Origin: Taxawa tesnikishii (nom. ined.)
Taxonomy: Eukaryota > Ascomycota > Dothideomycetes > Dothideales
Direction of reading: 5' to 3'
Assembly (NCBI GenBank): GCA_030247885.1
Contig: JAPDRO010000019.1
Span: 248,001-312,000, forward strand
Length of the DNA: 64,000 nucleotides
Of the stretch, positions 11,765 through 24,668 are shown one piece after another. The number at the start of each line of letters is the position of its first letter. The first letter of the stretch is position 1. The translations under genes and the position numbers were made by a program. Below the pieces are notes generated by a model. It saw only the letters and a program-made list of their open reading frames with translations. It was not told the origin of the DNA and made no database searches.

Positions 11765-12779
11765 GTTGGGCGATGGGGACGCACGCTTTTGGGCTGAGTG
11801 AAGGGTCGGTGTGAGAATGCAAGACTAGGGTAGGAGTGAGGGTTGGCGGATATGGTGGCGATGAAAGGGGAGAACACAGATGAGAGAGGTGTCTCTTATA
11901 GACGTGGCACGAACATTCTTCTTGTGAGACATGTTGTGGACACAATCCTCTCTTTCTCTCCCTTGCTGATGAGGTGCCTGAGCTGAGTGCCAGACAGAGG
12001 AAACGGCCAATACCGACCGACACGCAGCATGTGTAGGAAGCGGCTGTATCGTTCGATCCTCTCACCACCTCCAGTACCGCTGTTCTGCTTCGTCGACCTG
12101 GCGAGAGGCGGCAGCCACAAAACATCCTTCGTAACTCTATATAGTTCAGTCCGGTTACCTGCTTTGTCTACGCTCTGTAGACCGAGCCTCTTGCATGCCT
12201 TGGGGCACCCACCTCACATCGGATGGAATCCAGCACATATCCCTGGATGCCTTGCCATTTCCATGCAATTTTTCGATAGCTCACGACATTAGGGGTTGAG
12301 AGCGAACCTCTATTCGACACAACGTTTCGGCTACTCACGTACATGTAGATCTGTGTGATAGAACCCCAGCTGATGCAAACTCCCTCAGCGGAACAGCTAC
12401 CCCTCCTTTCTTACACCTCCGCGTTGAGCCACGGCATGTCAGCTAGCCACCTTTCTCAGCCCCGCCGTGTTTAGCACCTTCATCTCTCCGCGTGTTTTAC
12501 AAATGAAGATACGTGTTGGACATCTGAGGCGCCAAGGCGTCCAACGTATGAGCGCAGGGAAGTAGTGCACCAACAACGATTCATCACGCGACACTAGGAA
12601 TGCGGATAGACCGAGTGTACGTTAGCGAAATGCGGGTGACAGAAGCACGCAGTCTGCAATTCGTACACTGGAACATACAGATGCAGTACCATTGTACCTG
12701 CCTTGCAACAAAAATTAGTGGGCGACGTTGCATGACCAACACCCCGGGGAATGGCTACCTGACTCTTCCTCATACCAGC
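11765..12779. other. Intergenic region without a supported gene
   Basis: This holds the upstream region of the SnoaL-like gene and the 3' flank of the transporter. Longer open frames exist on the minus strand at 11765-12125, but they run through the SnoaL gene in another frame and have no conserved content. Confidence 0.35.
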
Positions 12780-14600
12780 TCAGAGCAGACCGACCCTCTT
12801 TCCCACCCAGCCAATCCCTCCGAGCAAGGCGCTAAGTCCTGCAAAAACCAGCACAGGTCCGTAGCCCGTCCCATACGCACCGCCTGCCTGACCTCTCCAG
12901 GCGTCCATACTTAACAAACTTTCACTCAGCGGTCCACTGACCACACTGCCCACGCCCTTACCCGCCGCAAACAGAGCAATCACCATTCCCGTATCGACGT
13001 TGGTATCGCTGCTCCCCCTTAGGAGGCCTGCGCAACCGCTCCATGTGGTTGCGAAGCCGCCCGCCGAGACACCGTAGGCGATGGCGAAAACGTAGATGAG
13101 AGGCTGGGAAAGCGCAAAGCCCCAGAGGATGAAGATGGAGAGAGCGGATCCGATGGTGCAGAGGAGAATGCCGGTCGTGACGTGGAAGCGGTCGATGATC
13201 AAGCCGATGGCGAAAGAGCCGATGATGAGAGCTGTGTTGTAGAGGGACAGTGAAAGCGTACCCGTGAGTGCTGGGAGCCCGATGCGGTTTGCGTAGGCTA
13301 CAAGAAGGTAAGTCTGCTGCTCCGTATCGCTTCTCTCGCGCGTGTTCGCCAGAGCGGTGACATGATTGGGATGGGTCACAAGACAGAGAAGAAGATCAAG
13401 AGGGAACTAACCTGGAAGATAAAGTGATGGCATGAAGTATCCCAAGCCTTCGGTAATGTTTCCTATTTGAAGCAGCCAGAACGGCACCGTCTTCACGAAT
13501 GACAGATCCACCGGTCTCGGACTCCTAGTCGCGGGAAGCGGGATTCGGGGCTTCAGGAAGTAGGTTGCGGGTGTAAGGGCAACGGCCTGCGAGGTCCAGA
13601 TCAGTACAACAGTTCCGCCAGGCTTGCCGTCTTTTTCCTTTGGGAGAGTAATGGATGGGCAAAACCAAATGGTTCATCCCGAACCATATAGAGGCGAAGA
13701 TGAATGGAAAGGAATCGGAAATGGCGTACCATGAAGATGGCGGATATTCTCAAGGTAGTTCTGAACCCGTACTTGTCCAACATCCAGTCGAAGAGAAAAG
13801 GAAAACCACGCCGGCGGCGCCGGTTCCTGCCCACATGATACCGTACGCGAGACCTTTGCGGCGCACGAACCACTCGTCCAGGATCTGGATTGCAGGAAAG
13901 TACAGCACCTGATCTTGCTCAGCATGGTGCGCCTGTTCTTGCTGAGAAGTGACCTACCAGCCCACCAAGGGCGTACATGACGCCTTGGGTCAGCATGAGA
14001 TGGCCCACTGTTTGCGCAAAAGATGCGGCGACAAGGGAAGCGACAAGGACGGCAAGAGCCAGAAAGGAGGATACGCGACGCAGATGTGGATAGCGCTGGA
14101 CGTAGAGTGACATTAGAGGCGCCGCAAGATACATTATTCCCTAATTGACGCTTAGGTGAGCTGAGCTCCGGAGGAAAAGCCTTGTGGAAGAACTAACAGT
14201 TGCCGTTGTTCCTACCGCAGCAGTGCTGTTGGCGTCAGAAGAGAAGGGCTCATGAGACGCGTAGTATGTCTGAAAGACACCGAACGAGAACGGAAAGCCT
14301 AGACGCACGTCAATTGTTGTTCGAAGTAGAACAGCATTGCCGTTTGAGGAGCGAGAAGAAAACTCAAGAAATGATGCAGTCCTGCCACGGCCCTTCCGTC
14401 CATAGAGGAGACTCGTTTCAACCATAGAAGAAATGTTTCTCACCCCAGACTAAAGCCTCCAACATGAAGCAAGCGAACAAGAATGTCCACGCTCGCCAGC
14501 CACCATCAGTTTTGGGTAGAGAAAATTCCTCTCGTTGCTCGTTCGCATGACCGTCGTGGAAGGCGGTCAACTCCGTCATATCAAAGTCGTACTGGCTCAT
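12780..14600 (-). CDS. MFS transporter, monocarboxylate (MCT/Mch) type, one missing base
   Basis: Six exons on the minus strand: 14600-14444, 14298-14198, 14140-13958, 13908-13730, 13586-13412 and 13297-12780. One base is missing in exon 4 near 13796-13805, where AGTGAAGVVF must continue as PFLFDWMLDKYGFRTT. With it restored the total is exactly 437 aa and every splice phase fits. The N-terminus (DGGWRAWTFLFACFMLEALVWGFPFSFGVFQTYY) is the classic start of fungal MCT-like permeases. About 11-12 hydrophobic helices follow, with the LDEWFVRRKGLAYGIMWAG loop and the RFHVTTG loop typical of the family. It should be a plasma-membrane proton-coupled carboxylate or related solute carrier; the substrate cannot be told from sequence. 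Confidence 0.88.
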
Positions 14601-15695
14601 GTTGGCCCGTATTCGCAGTTCTCCTGCGGCTATTTGAGACTTGCACCTTCAAGCAACTGATGTAAGACTTATGGTCTGGTAAGCGTGCTTGTGGACGTGG
14701 TAATGGCTATGAATGTGTGGTGTCACGGTCATCTTGTATTCTCAACGCCCTACGGGGTCAGGATCCTACCACTCTCCACTCTTAATGCAGAGTTCGAGTC
14801 ATCATTACTGTGTGTATTCGGTCCATCTCCACACGTGCACATACTCCGAACGCCGTCGTCGCCGTGGACTGCCCCGTGTGCACTCCGGGTGGATGTACCC
14901 CGATGGCTGATGAGCGGGTTAGCGATTGTAACAAGAGTGCCGAAATCCGATGCTGACTAACGAAACATCCTCCAAAAGAGGAATGATCTGTGTTCAAAGT
15001 CACGTCTCTCCCAACCGCTTGACTAACCGAAAGGGGTAAATCCAGAACAGAGAGCCGAAATCGGGCTAAGGGATGCCGGGCAAGTGCTTTGATTTGGGAT
15101 TGCGGAGAAGTCACCGCGGACCCGGTGCCTGGCGTTAGATTCGGTCAGTCAATGCACATGGCGCCGACAGATGGAACGTCTGAGTCCAGCCTTGCCCTTG
15201 CAGTTCTGATGTTGAAGGTTCATAGGGTGAGACAGCGCCGGACGTTGTATCAAGCCGGCGACATGACATTAGCCCTACGGGCGATACCGAGATCCGCGCC
15301 GATCCGTACTCTGCCCTTTCCCAGTTTCCTGCACCAGTCGATCCAAATCGCCAACTCCTCCGCATAGCATCTGCCTCCTCGATACACCGTGATGAATGCT
15401 GATACAGTAGAAGAATGCTGTCCTGTCTAGTATTGCAAAAATACGACTTGTGGTTCCGCAGCATACTTCTGCGCCGCAAACCCTTCAAAAACTGCCGTGG
15501 TGATGGTAAAACTTAAATCTTTGTGGTATTCGGAACCCAATAATCAGACGTTTGTATTGACGCAGATTCAGTCGCCGAGTCCTGTCAAGAGAACACATGC
15601 ACCCGGTGAGTCTGATATGTCTCGTTCGTATATCCCATGGCATTCATGGTCCTTTCGCCGCTTGTTCTTTTCTTCGTCCTTCGTTCTTCGCCATC
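14601..15695. other. Intergenic, upstream of two divergent membrane-protein genes
   Basis: This holds the promoters of the MFS transporter (minus) and the nine-exon membrane protein (plus). Several short open stretches on both strands show no conserved features. Confidence 0.35.
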
Positions 15696-17090
15696 ATGGA
15701 TACGCTTGGGGCGCCTATTCCACCCCTGCAAGGATCATCACAACGATGCTTTCGTTGATCACTGTCTCTGTCCTTTCAGTCTGTTTCAGCCGCCGGTGCG
15801 AGACCCTCTCTCATTGGAGAGTCCTTCCCATTTCAAGTTGGCGTAAGTTGAACACAACCTCTTCTCCTTCTGACAAGCATACTGAGCTTCGAACAAGTCA
15901 TCATAGCAATATACCTCGATTCTTACCTGTTTATATTCTCTACTGCCGTGCTGGGAAAGAGCTTCTCTATCAATGCAAACGACAGGCTCTGCGATGTCGC
16001 AATTCTGCTCTGTAAGCATTCGGCTTGCCTAACGCAGGCAAGCGGCAGTGCTAACAGTATGGGAAGGCCAGTTCTGCTATGCGTCTAGCAAGATTGTAAG
16101 GGCATGCTCACGACTATCCCAAGGATGTGCGCTGACCGACGGTACAGCTCATCTATTATTTTATGACGGAAAAGGTCTACATCATCCGAGGGTCGAAGCG
16201 ACCGCGCATGAAGGATCCGCTCTATCTGTTCAATGCGCTTGCAATGCTTGGTATGATGTTGAACCACAATCATCCGGGCGCCTGCTAATCAGTCTTTCTC
16301 AGCTCCGTACGTCGGCCTATGCATCCTGAACATCTATTAGTGGGTCACAATAGCACCATACTTTATACGTTGAGCTTTGCTAATATGGCACAGTCGATAT
16401 GCTCGAATCAACCAACACGGGGTGTGCATTATCGGAATGCAAAGATTTGTTTTAATCCCACTGATCGTCTTCGATCTGCTCGTCAATGTAGGGACATACG
16501 CTCTCCCTCTGTACGATTTGCTGCATGCTAATTCCTGCTAGGTCTGGACAACAATGCTCTTCATCCAACCACTACGCAGTAAGCGAAGTCCCACAAAATC
16601 CGGCGCTATCGACTTGATGCTCATGTAAACTCTCAGACCTCTACACTTACAGACACGGTATCAACATGAAGCTACGGACTATGGCATTCCGCACGTTCAT
16701 CGGCAGCTGTACAACACTCGCATCGAGCATTGCGAATCTAAGCCTCCTGGTGATTCTGGATGGAGAACAGGCGTGGATATGTCTTCTGCTGTGCAATCTT
16801 GACGGTACGTCCGATCACGTCGGTGGGAGAACACAACATTGACAGATCCGACAGTTCTGGCTTCAGTCCTGGTCCTGCACTGGGCGACTACGTTTGACCG
16901 GAAAGAGGCCAACGCGAAGATCAATGCGACGACCGGGTGCACTCGTCCTCATGTCGAGGAGAAGTCCGTCGTGCTCAGCACCAGACGTGCCACCATGGCG
17001 GAGATAGACAGCATGCCCGACTTGTTCGATGATGATTTGGACGGCCCGATTCCACCCACCTTCCAACTCCCCGTGAACAATCGCCGATAA
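15696..17090 (+). CDS. Fungal multi-pass integral membrane protein of unknown function, one missing base
   Basis: Nine exons: 15696-15842, 15898-16011, 16067-16095, 16148-16250, 16303-16339, 16394-16487, 16542-16578, 16637-16804 and 16855-17090. Introns are 50-58 nt. One C is probably missing from CCCC at 15723-15726, joining MDTLGAPIPPP to ARIITTMLSL. Then all phases fit and the protein is 321 aa. About seven hydrophobic helices can be seen: ITTMLSLITVSVLSV, SWLIIAIYLDSYLFIFS, DVAILLCQFCY, PYVGLCILNIYYRYA, RFVLIPLIVFDLLVNVW, TFIGSCTTLASSIANLSLLVIL and VLASVLVLHWAT. The loop EKVYIIRGSKRPRMKDPLY and the block NMKLRTMAFRTFIGS recur in uncharacterised seven-helix fungal proteins. The acidic C-terminal tail is cytosolic by inference. 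A receptor-like role is possible but unproven. Confidence 0.78.
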
Positions 17091-18231
<1,141 letters not shown>

Positions 18232-18742
18232 TTTGATTGAGTTGTTGGGTTGGGTTGATTTGGGTGAAAAGGTCGGATGGATGGAGGTGGTTGATTTAGA
18301 GAGCCGGATGGTGGAAGCGGTGCGGTGGTTGTGGATGTCGTTGATGGATGAAAGAAGGAGAGAAGCGCTGCGAGGTGGGCGTCGCGTCGGTATTTGTAGT
18401 CTGCGGGCGAATCCTGAGATCAACGCAGCTTTAGCGAATGACGAACGGCAACGCGCGAAGCCCAGCCGTGTTGTCCGTGTTGTGGTCGCGACTTCCCAAA
18501 CAGGCTTAGCGGGAATCGCGCGTTCGTCACAGCGCGACAGCTGCTCGTTGATTTGGCGCGAAGCCCGCCCATACTTAAAGCCCAGCTTCCCCGACGACGA
18601 CGACTTCTTCCTCTTCCTTCATCTTCACATCCACACAACGCACCAGGTCACGTCGCATTCATCAGCCACTCACGTCAGCCTCACCAACACATCTCAACAA
18701 CCAACTCAACCCGATTTCAAATCGCATTTAAACACCGCACAA
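18232..18742. promoter_or_regulatory. Bidirectional H2A/H2B promoter with repeated E2F/MBF-like motif
   Basis: This 511-bp region lies between the two start codons. The 11-mer GCGCGAAGCCC occurs twice in the same orientation, at 18453-18463 and 18556-18566. The second copy sits in TTTGGCGCGAA, which matches the classic E2F/MBF-type site for S-phase genes. TATA-like elements occur on the H2B side (TACTTAAA near 18574) and on the H2A side (reverse complement of TATTTGTAG near 18390). The functional role is inference. Confidence 0.6.
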
Positions 18743-19330
18743 ATGGCACCAAAGGCAGCTCAGAAGACCCCAACCACCGCCGGCAAGGCGCCCGCTGGAA
18801 AGGCTCCTGCTGAGAAGAAGGAAGCTGGCAAGAAGACCGCCGCTGCTGCCACTGGCGACAAGAAGAAGCGTGGCAAGACCAGGAAGGAGACCTATTCCTC
18901 CTACATCTATAAGGGTACGTGATCCACGCTTCGCATCCATTCCAGCCTCATCGCCTCCTCCGACTTTTGCGTTCCGCTTTTTCAAATCACGTTTACTGAC
19001 GCGTTTTTCTTCCACAGTCCTCAAACAGGTTCATCCAGACACTGGTATCTCGACTCGTGCCATGTCTATCCTGAACTCCTTTGTCAACGGTAAGTCGCAT
19101 CGTCAGGCTCATGCAATCTCATGCGGCGTTTTCTGATTTGTTTTTCATCAGACATCTTCGAGCGCGTCGCAACCGAGGCCTCCAAGCTTGCCGCCTACAA
19201 CAAGAAGTCCACCATTTCCTCCCGCGAGATCCAGACCTCCGTCAGGCTCATCCTCCCTGGTGAGTTGGCGAAGCACGCCGTTTCGGAAGGCACAAAGGCG
19301 GTCACGAAGTACTCTTCTTCCACCAAATAG
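18743..19330 (+). CDS. HTB1: Histone H2B
   Basis: Three exons (18743-18914, 19018-19089, 19152-19330) give 140 aa. The Lys/Ala-rich N-terminal tail leads to [34 protein letters not shown] and the histone fold [22 protein letters not shown], then [39 protein letters not shown]. The C-terminal lysine in AVTKY is the usual ubiquitination site. It pairs with H2A in the nucleosome and is transcribed away from it. The frame is intact. Confidence 0.98.
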
Positions 19331-22300
19331 TGTGCTTGGCTTGATGCGTGCTCTTCCATCTTTTCTCTCTCGGATACCACGGCTCTGTCATGCGATATAT
19401 GCAGGTTGAGCCGACACGGGCGAGGCACACTTGGCTGGTGTTTACGGGGTTTTCATAATGCGATCATGGGTTGGGTTTGACTTTTTTGCTATTGCTCAGT
19501 TTACTGCGATGGGAGCAGCAGCATGATGGGCGCAAGATCATGACAGTGGGCGAAGTGGTGTACATTATCAGTTCCACCTTATTTGGACACGAAATCGAAA
19601 GACAAGTTCCAGCTACTTCGTGGTTCCGATTATTCTTCTTTCTTCCATGCAACTTTTGATTCGAATTTGCTGATCGAATAGTACTTACAGCTACAGGTCG
19701 CCTGACGTTGTTGCATCACCCGCTTTGACATCGGCGTTTCGGAAGACGTGATTCGCATTTCTGGTGCGTTTGCGGCACGAAAAGGTCGCGACTCGGGTCC
19801 AAGAAACGAGCACAGGCCCCGCCAACCATAGCAACGAGAAAACCGACCCCGGCAGGCCAGCTGCTTGTTGCTAACAACCGATTGGAACCATCTACGCCTC
19901 CGTCCGGGCGTCAGACGCCTGGTGCGCTGGTTTCCACGTACACCGACCGTGTCACCATCGTCAACAACGCCTTTACTTTCTCCCATGGCCCCCGGCTACC
20001 GCGTTGACTGTGCCGATCTTGGCGTCCTTGCCGTCAATGAGCAAAGTCAGGGCTTAAGCGATATGTGCCCTTGTTGCAGATGAACGAGGCGTATATGACG
20101 ACGAACTGGACGGCAATCCGAGCTAGGTAAATAAGATTGCTGTATGTTAGTCGCTATTCTTCTCACCTCGCAGAAATCCATTAAAGGGGGTGGGGGAACA
20201 CATAAGACTTCCAGCCAAAAGCGTTCATACTAAGCGGGTTAACGTTGGTGTCGAAGTCACCGGCGGCGCCCGTCACAAGTCAGAACAGAGCGGTGTCGTC
20301 GAGGCGATGCGCATGGCGGTCTGCTCGCTCTGCCCTCTTCGGGTGTGGTCCTGTCTTGGCGCTTAGTTCCTCTTGTTGAGTATGGGTGAAAATGACGGGG
20401 ACTGGAGACCTGCGTGGTGGTCAAGATGGGCCGCGAGACTTTGTGTTGTTCTCGGTGGTTGTCTCTTCGGAGCTTGTCGATCAGCGGCACAATGTGCATA
20501 CCGAAGCGTAGAAGCATATAAAAAGGGTAGAGAAGGTGGAAAGGGTGGTTTCAACAGTCTTTGTCCGGTTTGTAATCGCGTGTGGGTTTGTCGGTGCATT
20601 CTCCTCGTTCGGTTTGACATCCGTCACCGGCGCCTTGTCGTCCGTCTAGCCGTTGTAGAATAATTGCACCTCAGTCGCTGCTCAGTTGCCAGAAACGACA
20701 TGACAGAGGTGGAAGTATCACAAGTGGCGAAGCAGATGCTGGGTGCGAGGTCCCAAGAGGAAACATCGTATCAACGCCAACAGTTTCCGGCAGGATGATG
20801 GCCTTGACCACGTTCTACGGCTGGCAGTATGCGGTCCTATAGCAGCAAAGACATCCGCATTCAACGACATCCCCTCTCTACGTGACTGTTGGCCGACGGT
20901 ACGTTGGCGACGATGTAGCGAGCGAAGATCTCTCGTTTCTCTGAGTGGCACTACGTAGCCCTCCAGCACTACAAGCACGCCACGGACGATGTGACAGAAT
21001 ACCATGAGATCCCATATCCACGATTCGGATCCACGGAGGACGGTCTTTTGTTTTCGTTCCGGGACTGGCCAGGCAGGCTCCGGATCCGACATTCTGTATC
21101 ATCACGGCGCCGAGCTTGGAGTTATGACTTCCTCGGCAAGCACCTGACGGGACCAGGCAGCAGTCCTTGTGTGGATATGGCACAGGCTACCGTGATAGAA
21201 GATTGCATGTGCCGTGGTGTTGTCGTGAGTTTGTAGAGGACGAAGGCGCGCACGATCCCACTTCCACCGCGCACAAGGTACAGATGATGTATTTCCGAAC
21301 CTCTTCGGGTGGCGTGGTATTTGGGACAGTCTGGGAAGGTGATGGATACGACGGTGAGCCATTGCTAGGTCCAAGACGCTTGGAGCAGAGCAATGCCCTG
21401 TCCACCTTCACCAGGACGGATGTTGACGCGGATGGAACACGTCAAGTTGTTGTTCTGAACTTGGAGTTGGGCGGTGGGCCTGCAGTACATGGAGCAAAGC
21501 TACACTCGATCCATCCCCTAGGCGGGTGTTACTAGACATCAAGTTATGAGTTCCGATGCAGACAAGGCATGCAAGGCAGAGGATCAGGCTTGGTGAAGTG
21601 TCCTCCCCTACCACGCTGTTCGCACAAGACACCGGTTTTGGTCCACCACGCTTCTTGACACCACGTCAGGGCGTTCTGTGGCAATTTTCGGTCTAATTTG
21701 GTGTCTTTCTGTGGTGTTTCAGCGCGTCTTTCTCGTATATTGCGGACCGTATGTCTTGTTGACAGCGAAGTTGGTGTGTTTTCTATCTCAAATCTCACAA
21801 GAATGCATCCAAACTGCACATTCCATGTCACTGCAACCAGAACACGTGCGATTACCACCAAAATCATACGGAATTTTGTTTTCAGTACAACGGACTGGCA
21901 CATCGAGTTTCAGAGCGCACGTCTCTACACTGCACCCAGAGGATGCAAGAATGGGAGTATCTCGACCACTTCTTGGCATATCGAAAGCACGGACTCGAAT
22001 CCGAAACAAGGACACACGGATCGCGCGGGGATCAATGATCAGGCTAATGCAGCTTTACCAGCCTCGGGGGCTTTCCACCGAGCAGCACGCGGTATAGAAA
22101 GGCACGCGCACCTCATTTGCGGAGAGTGCGGAGGAGATACGGGGAAGATCAACAGGCTGCGGAGATCAGAATGGAAGGCACGCGTCGGTCTCCGGTTTCC
22201 GCGACGTGTAGAAGGAATATAATATGTCCTCACCGTCTCGCGAGGGGTAGACTAGCTGCTATCGTATTCTTAAGGGCTGTCAACGCATCCTTGAGGAGCC

Positions 22301-22355
22301 ACGATCTGTCCCTTGCAGGCTGCCCATGCGAAGAGAGCCAATGGACAAGACGAGC
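19331..22355. other. 3-kb gene-poor region
   Basis: No gene can be supported on either strand. Open stretches reach about 120 codons (for example 21167-21535 plus and 20718-21092 minus), but none has a domain or credible exon structure. Given the missing bases seen elsewhere, a frameshifted gene of an unfamiliar family could be hidden around 20.7-21.5 kb. The end of the stretch holds the GH79 promoter. Confidence 0.3.
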
Positions 22356-24005
22356 ATGGCGCGATTTCCCCTACTGTTCCTGTCTTCGCTGGCTCTTGCA
22401 CATGCTGGTCCTATAGCCTTCAACGTACCATTCAAGGTTCCAGACGGAGCAGCAGAACTAGATCCTGCTCCCGTGGCTATCTCGTAAGTCTACGAGCCAG
22501 TTCAAACTCAAGGCTAAAGCGACTGAACGACCAGCTATGAGTTCTTCGCGTTTCCCTCGTACTTCCTCAACGTCTCCAACACCCAGCCATGCGTCCGGAA
22601 CCTGCAGGACTTGACCGGCGTGCCGCCACGCATCCGCATCGGTACGAGAGAAGGACTGGGCTGATGGGCCATCGCATGTGCTGATATTGATCCTGGCAGG
22701 TGGCACGACCCAAGACCGCGCCGTGTATGATCCCTCACTGGCGGCATACGTCAACTACTCCGTGGCCAACTATACCGTTGCGCCTTCCAACCTGACGTAC
22801 GGCGCTTCTTTCATGGAGCTCGCGGGCACGTATCCCGGATCCGTTGTCATCGGATTGAACAGAGGCCACGACAACCTCACAAACACCATCGCCGCCGCCA
22901 AAGTCGCGGTGGACTCGATCGACACCCTCTACGCCCTCGAGCTGGGCAACGAACCCGACCTCTACCTCCGCGACGGCCAGGCCATCGCCACGTCGCTCGG
23001 CACCTGGACGCCCGAACTAGACGCAGCATCGGAAGCCTCTTGGCAGGTCGCCGTCGGGGAAGCCGTGAACCGCACCGCCATCATCCAAGCGGGCAACTTC
23101 GTATCGGATCCGCCGACCTGGTCGGCGGCGGAGCTCATAGCGAACGAGAACGCGTCCGCGCTGCCGTACATCAAGGACTGGTCGCACCACAACTACCACC
23201 AGGGCGGGTCGAACGCGAACCTGCAACGGTTGATGAATCACAGCGACATCGCCGCCAACATAGCAGAGTACGTTGCCGACGTCGCGGTGGCGAGGGGAAC
23301 GGGGAAGGAATACGTGATCGGGGAGACGAATTCAGGTATGCCCAGCAAAAAAACATCCTCTCTTCCCATTTGTCTCCGTCATCACCGCGAAGAGTCACCC
23401 ATTGACGACAATTGCCGTTTTGTAGTATCCGGCGGCGGCGCAGCCGCCGTATCCCCAACCTTCGGCGGCGCCCTCTGGGTCCTGGACTTCTCCCTGCGCG
23501 CCGCCAGCATCGGCGTAAAACGCATCTACTACCACTTCGGCACCGTGGGCAACTGCGCCTACTGCTGGTGGGGCCGCGGCAGCGTCGCGAGCCCCTACGC
23601 CGGCGCATACGCGGCCACGTACGCCCTGTCGCACGGCAGCCGCATCGTCTCCCTCGACGCGAGCAACGCGTCCCTGTACGCCGGCTACGCCGTCTACGAC
23701 GCGAGGGGAGGCCGATGCGCGCCGTGCTGTACAACTCCGCGTACTACGACGGCAACGGCACGCGCTCGCAGCAGGAATTTGTGTTGCATGGGTTGAGGGC
23801 GCATGCCGTGCTGGTGCGTCGACTGACCGCCGACAGTGCGGTGGCGAGGCAGGACCGTGGCGGCAACCCCAGTTTCGCGGGACGTGCGTTTGCGAATGCG
23901 ACGTGCGGGTTGCTGGGGAGGGAGGTGGTCGAGAGGGTGAGGGTGAAGAAGGGGAAGGCGAGCGTGGTCGTCGGAGCGTCTGAGGCCGTGGTCGTGGACT
24001 TGTAA
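22356..24005 (+). CDS. Secreted GH79-type beta-glucuronidase, one missing base
   Basis: Four exons: 22356-22483, 22535-22641, 22700-23335 and 23426-24005. A signal peptide (MARFPLLFLSSLALAHA) starts the protein; in-frame ATGs at 22341 and 22326 would lengthen it. The TIM-barrel part has YALELGNEPDLY, whose Glu is the expected acid/base, and YVIGETNS, whose Glu is the expected nucleophile, split by the third intron. WSHHNYHQGG and the C-terminal beta domain (MRAVLYNSAYYDGNGTR) fit fungal GH79. One G is missing in the run at 23705-23711 (DARGG then PMRAVLYN). Restored length is 483 aa. Many N-glycosylation sequons (NVS, NYS, NLT, NRT) fit secretion. It likely removes glucuronic acid from arabinogalactan or similar glycans; the exact substrate is unknown. 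Confidence 0.88.
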
Positions 24006-24668
24006 AGGGGGGGGGGGAGCTAGAAGGCCGGAGGGGCTTGGGGCTTGCCACGTTGTGGCGGAATTCTTGCGTACGACGAGGAGAAAACCAGAAACGGTTT
24101 GAGATATATGTGTTGGGGATTGCAACTGGATTGCCGCCGATGAGGGCCGGATGGCTGGAGTGACCGCTGCTCGGCCGGCAGCTCGATTAGCAGTTCGAAG
24201 TAAGACCAGAAAGGAAATAAATCGTGTTTTGCATGCGGTCAAGCGAGTGAAAAGCTCAGAAAAGGAGATCGAAACGGTGACAAAGAAAGTGTTGTCATCA
24301 CGTTCTTCCACCTGCCCTCCCCACGGTTGTACGCCTCTTCGCATCCTCCAAGGCGAGACCATCGATCTGCTATAGCAGGAAGGGAAGATACCAGGCATAC
24401 CTTCGGCCACTGAACTTGAAGGGAAAAAGATCATGTCCAGATCAACAGATGAACGTCGGCACCAGAGCACTCAAGTGGTTCAAACAATCCGAGTTCAGTA
24501 CGAGTTTGCAATGAGTGTTGCGCGACACACTGAGGGGAGTCCATGATTTCGGATTCTCTTTGTCCAAGGGGTATATAAATTTGATTACCTCCAACATGAC
24601 AACAACATTACAACAATTCTCACACCTCATCGTTTTTCTTCTTCTCTTCCTTGTCCCAATGCCTTCAT
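24006..24668. other. Convergent intergenic region with a poly-G tract
   Basis: This lies between the 3' ends of the GH79 gene and the permease. A run of 11 G occurs at 24007-24017, just past the GH79 stop codon. No gene was seen. Confidence 0.45.

Noticed and set aside
11202-12125. A 307-codon minus-strand open frame as a single gene
   Set aside because: Only its last 120 codons are conserved. The first part is a different frame of the SnoaL-like gene and its upstream region. The true start is 11764 with one missing base.
21985-22015. A tRNA-like GATTCGAGTCC stretch on the minus strand
   Set aside because: The flanks cannot form a T stem, and no acceptor, D or anticodon stem fits around it.
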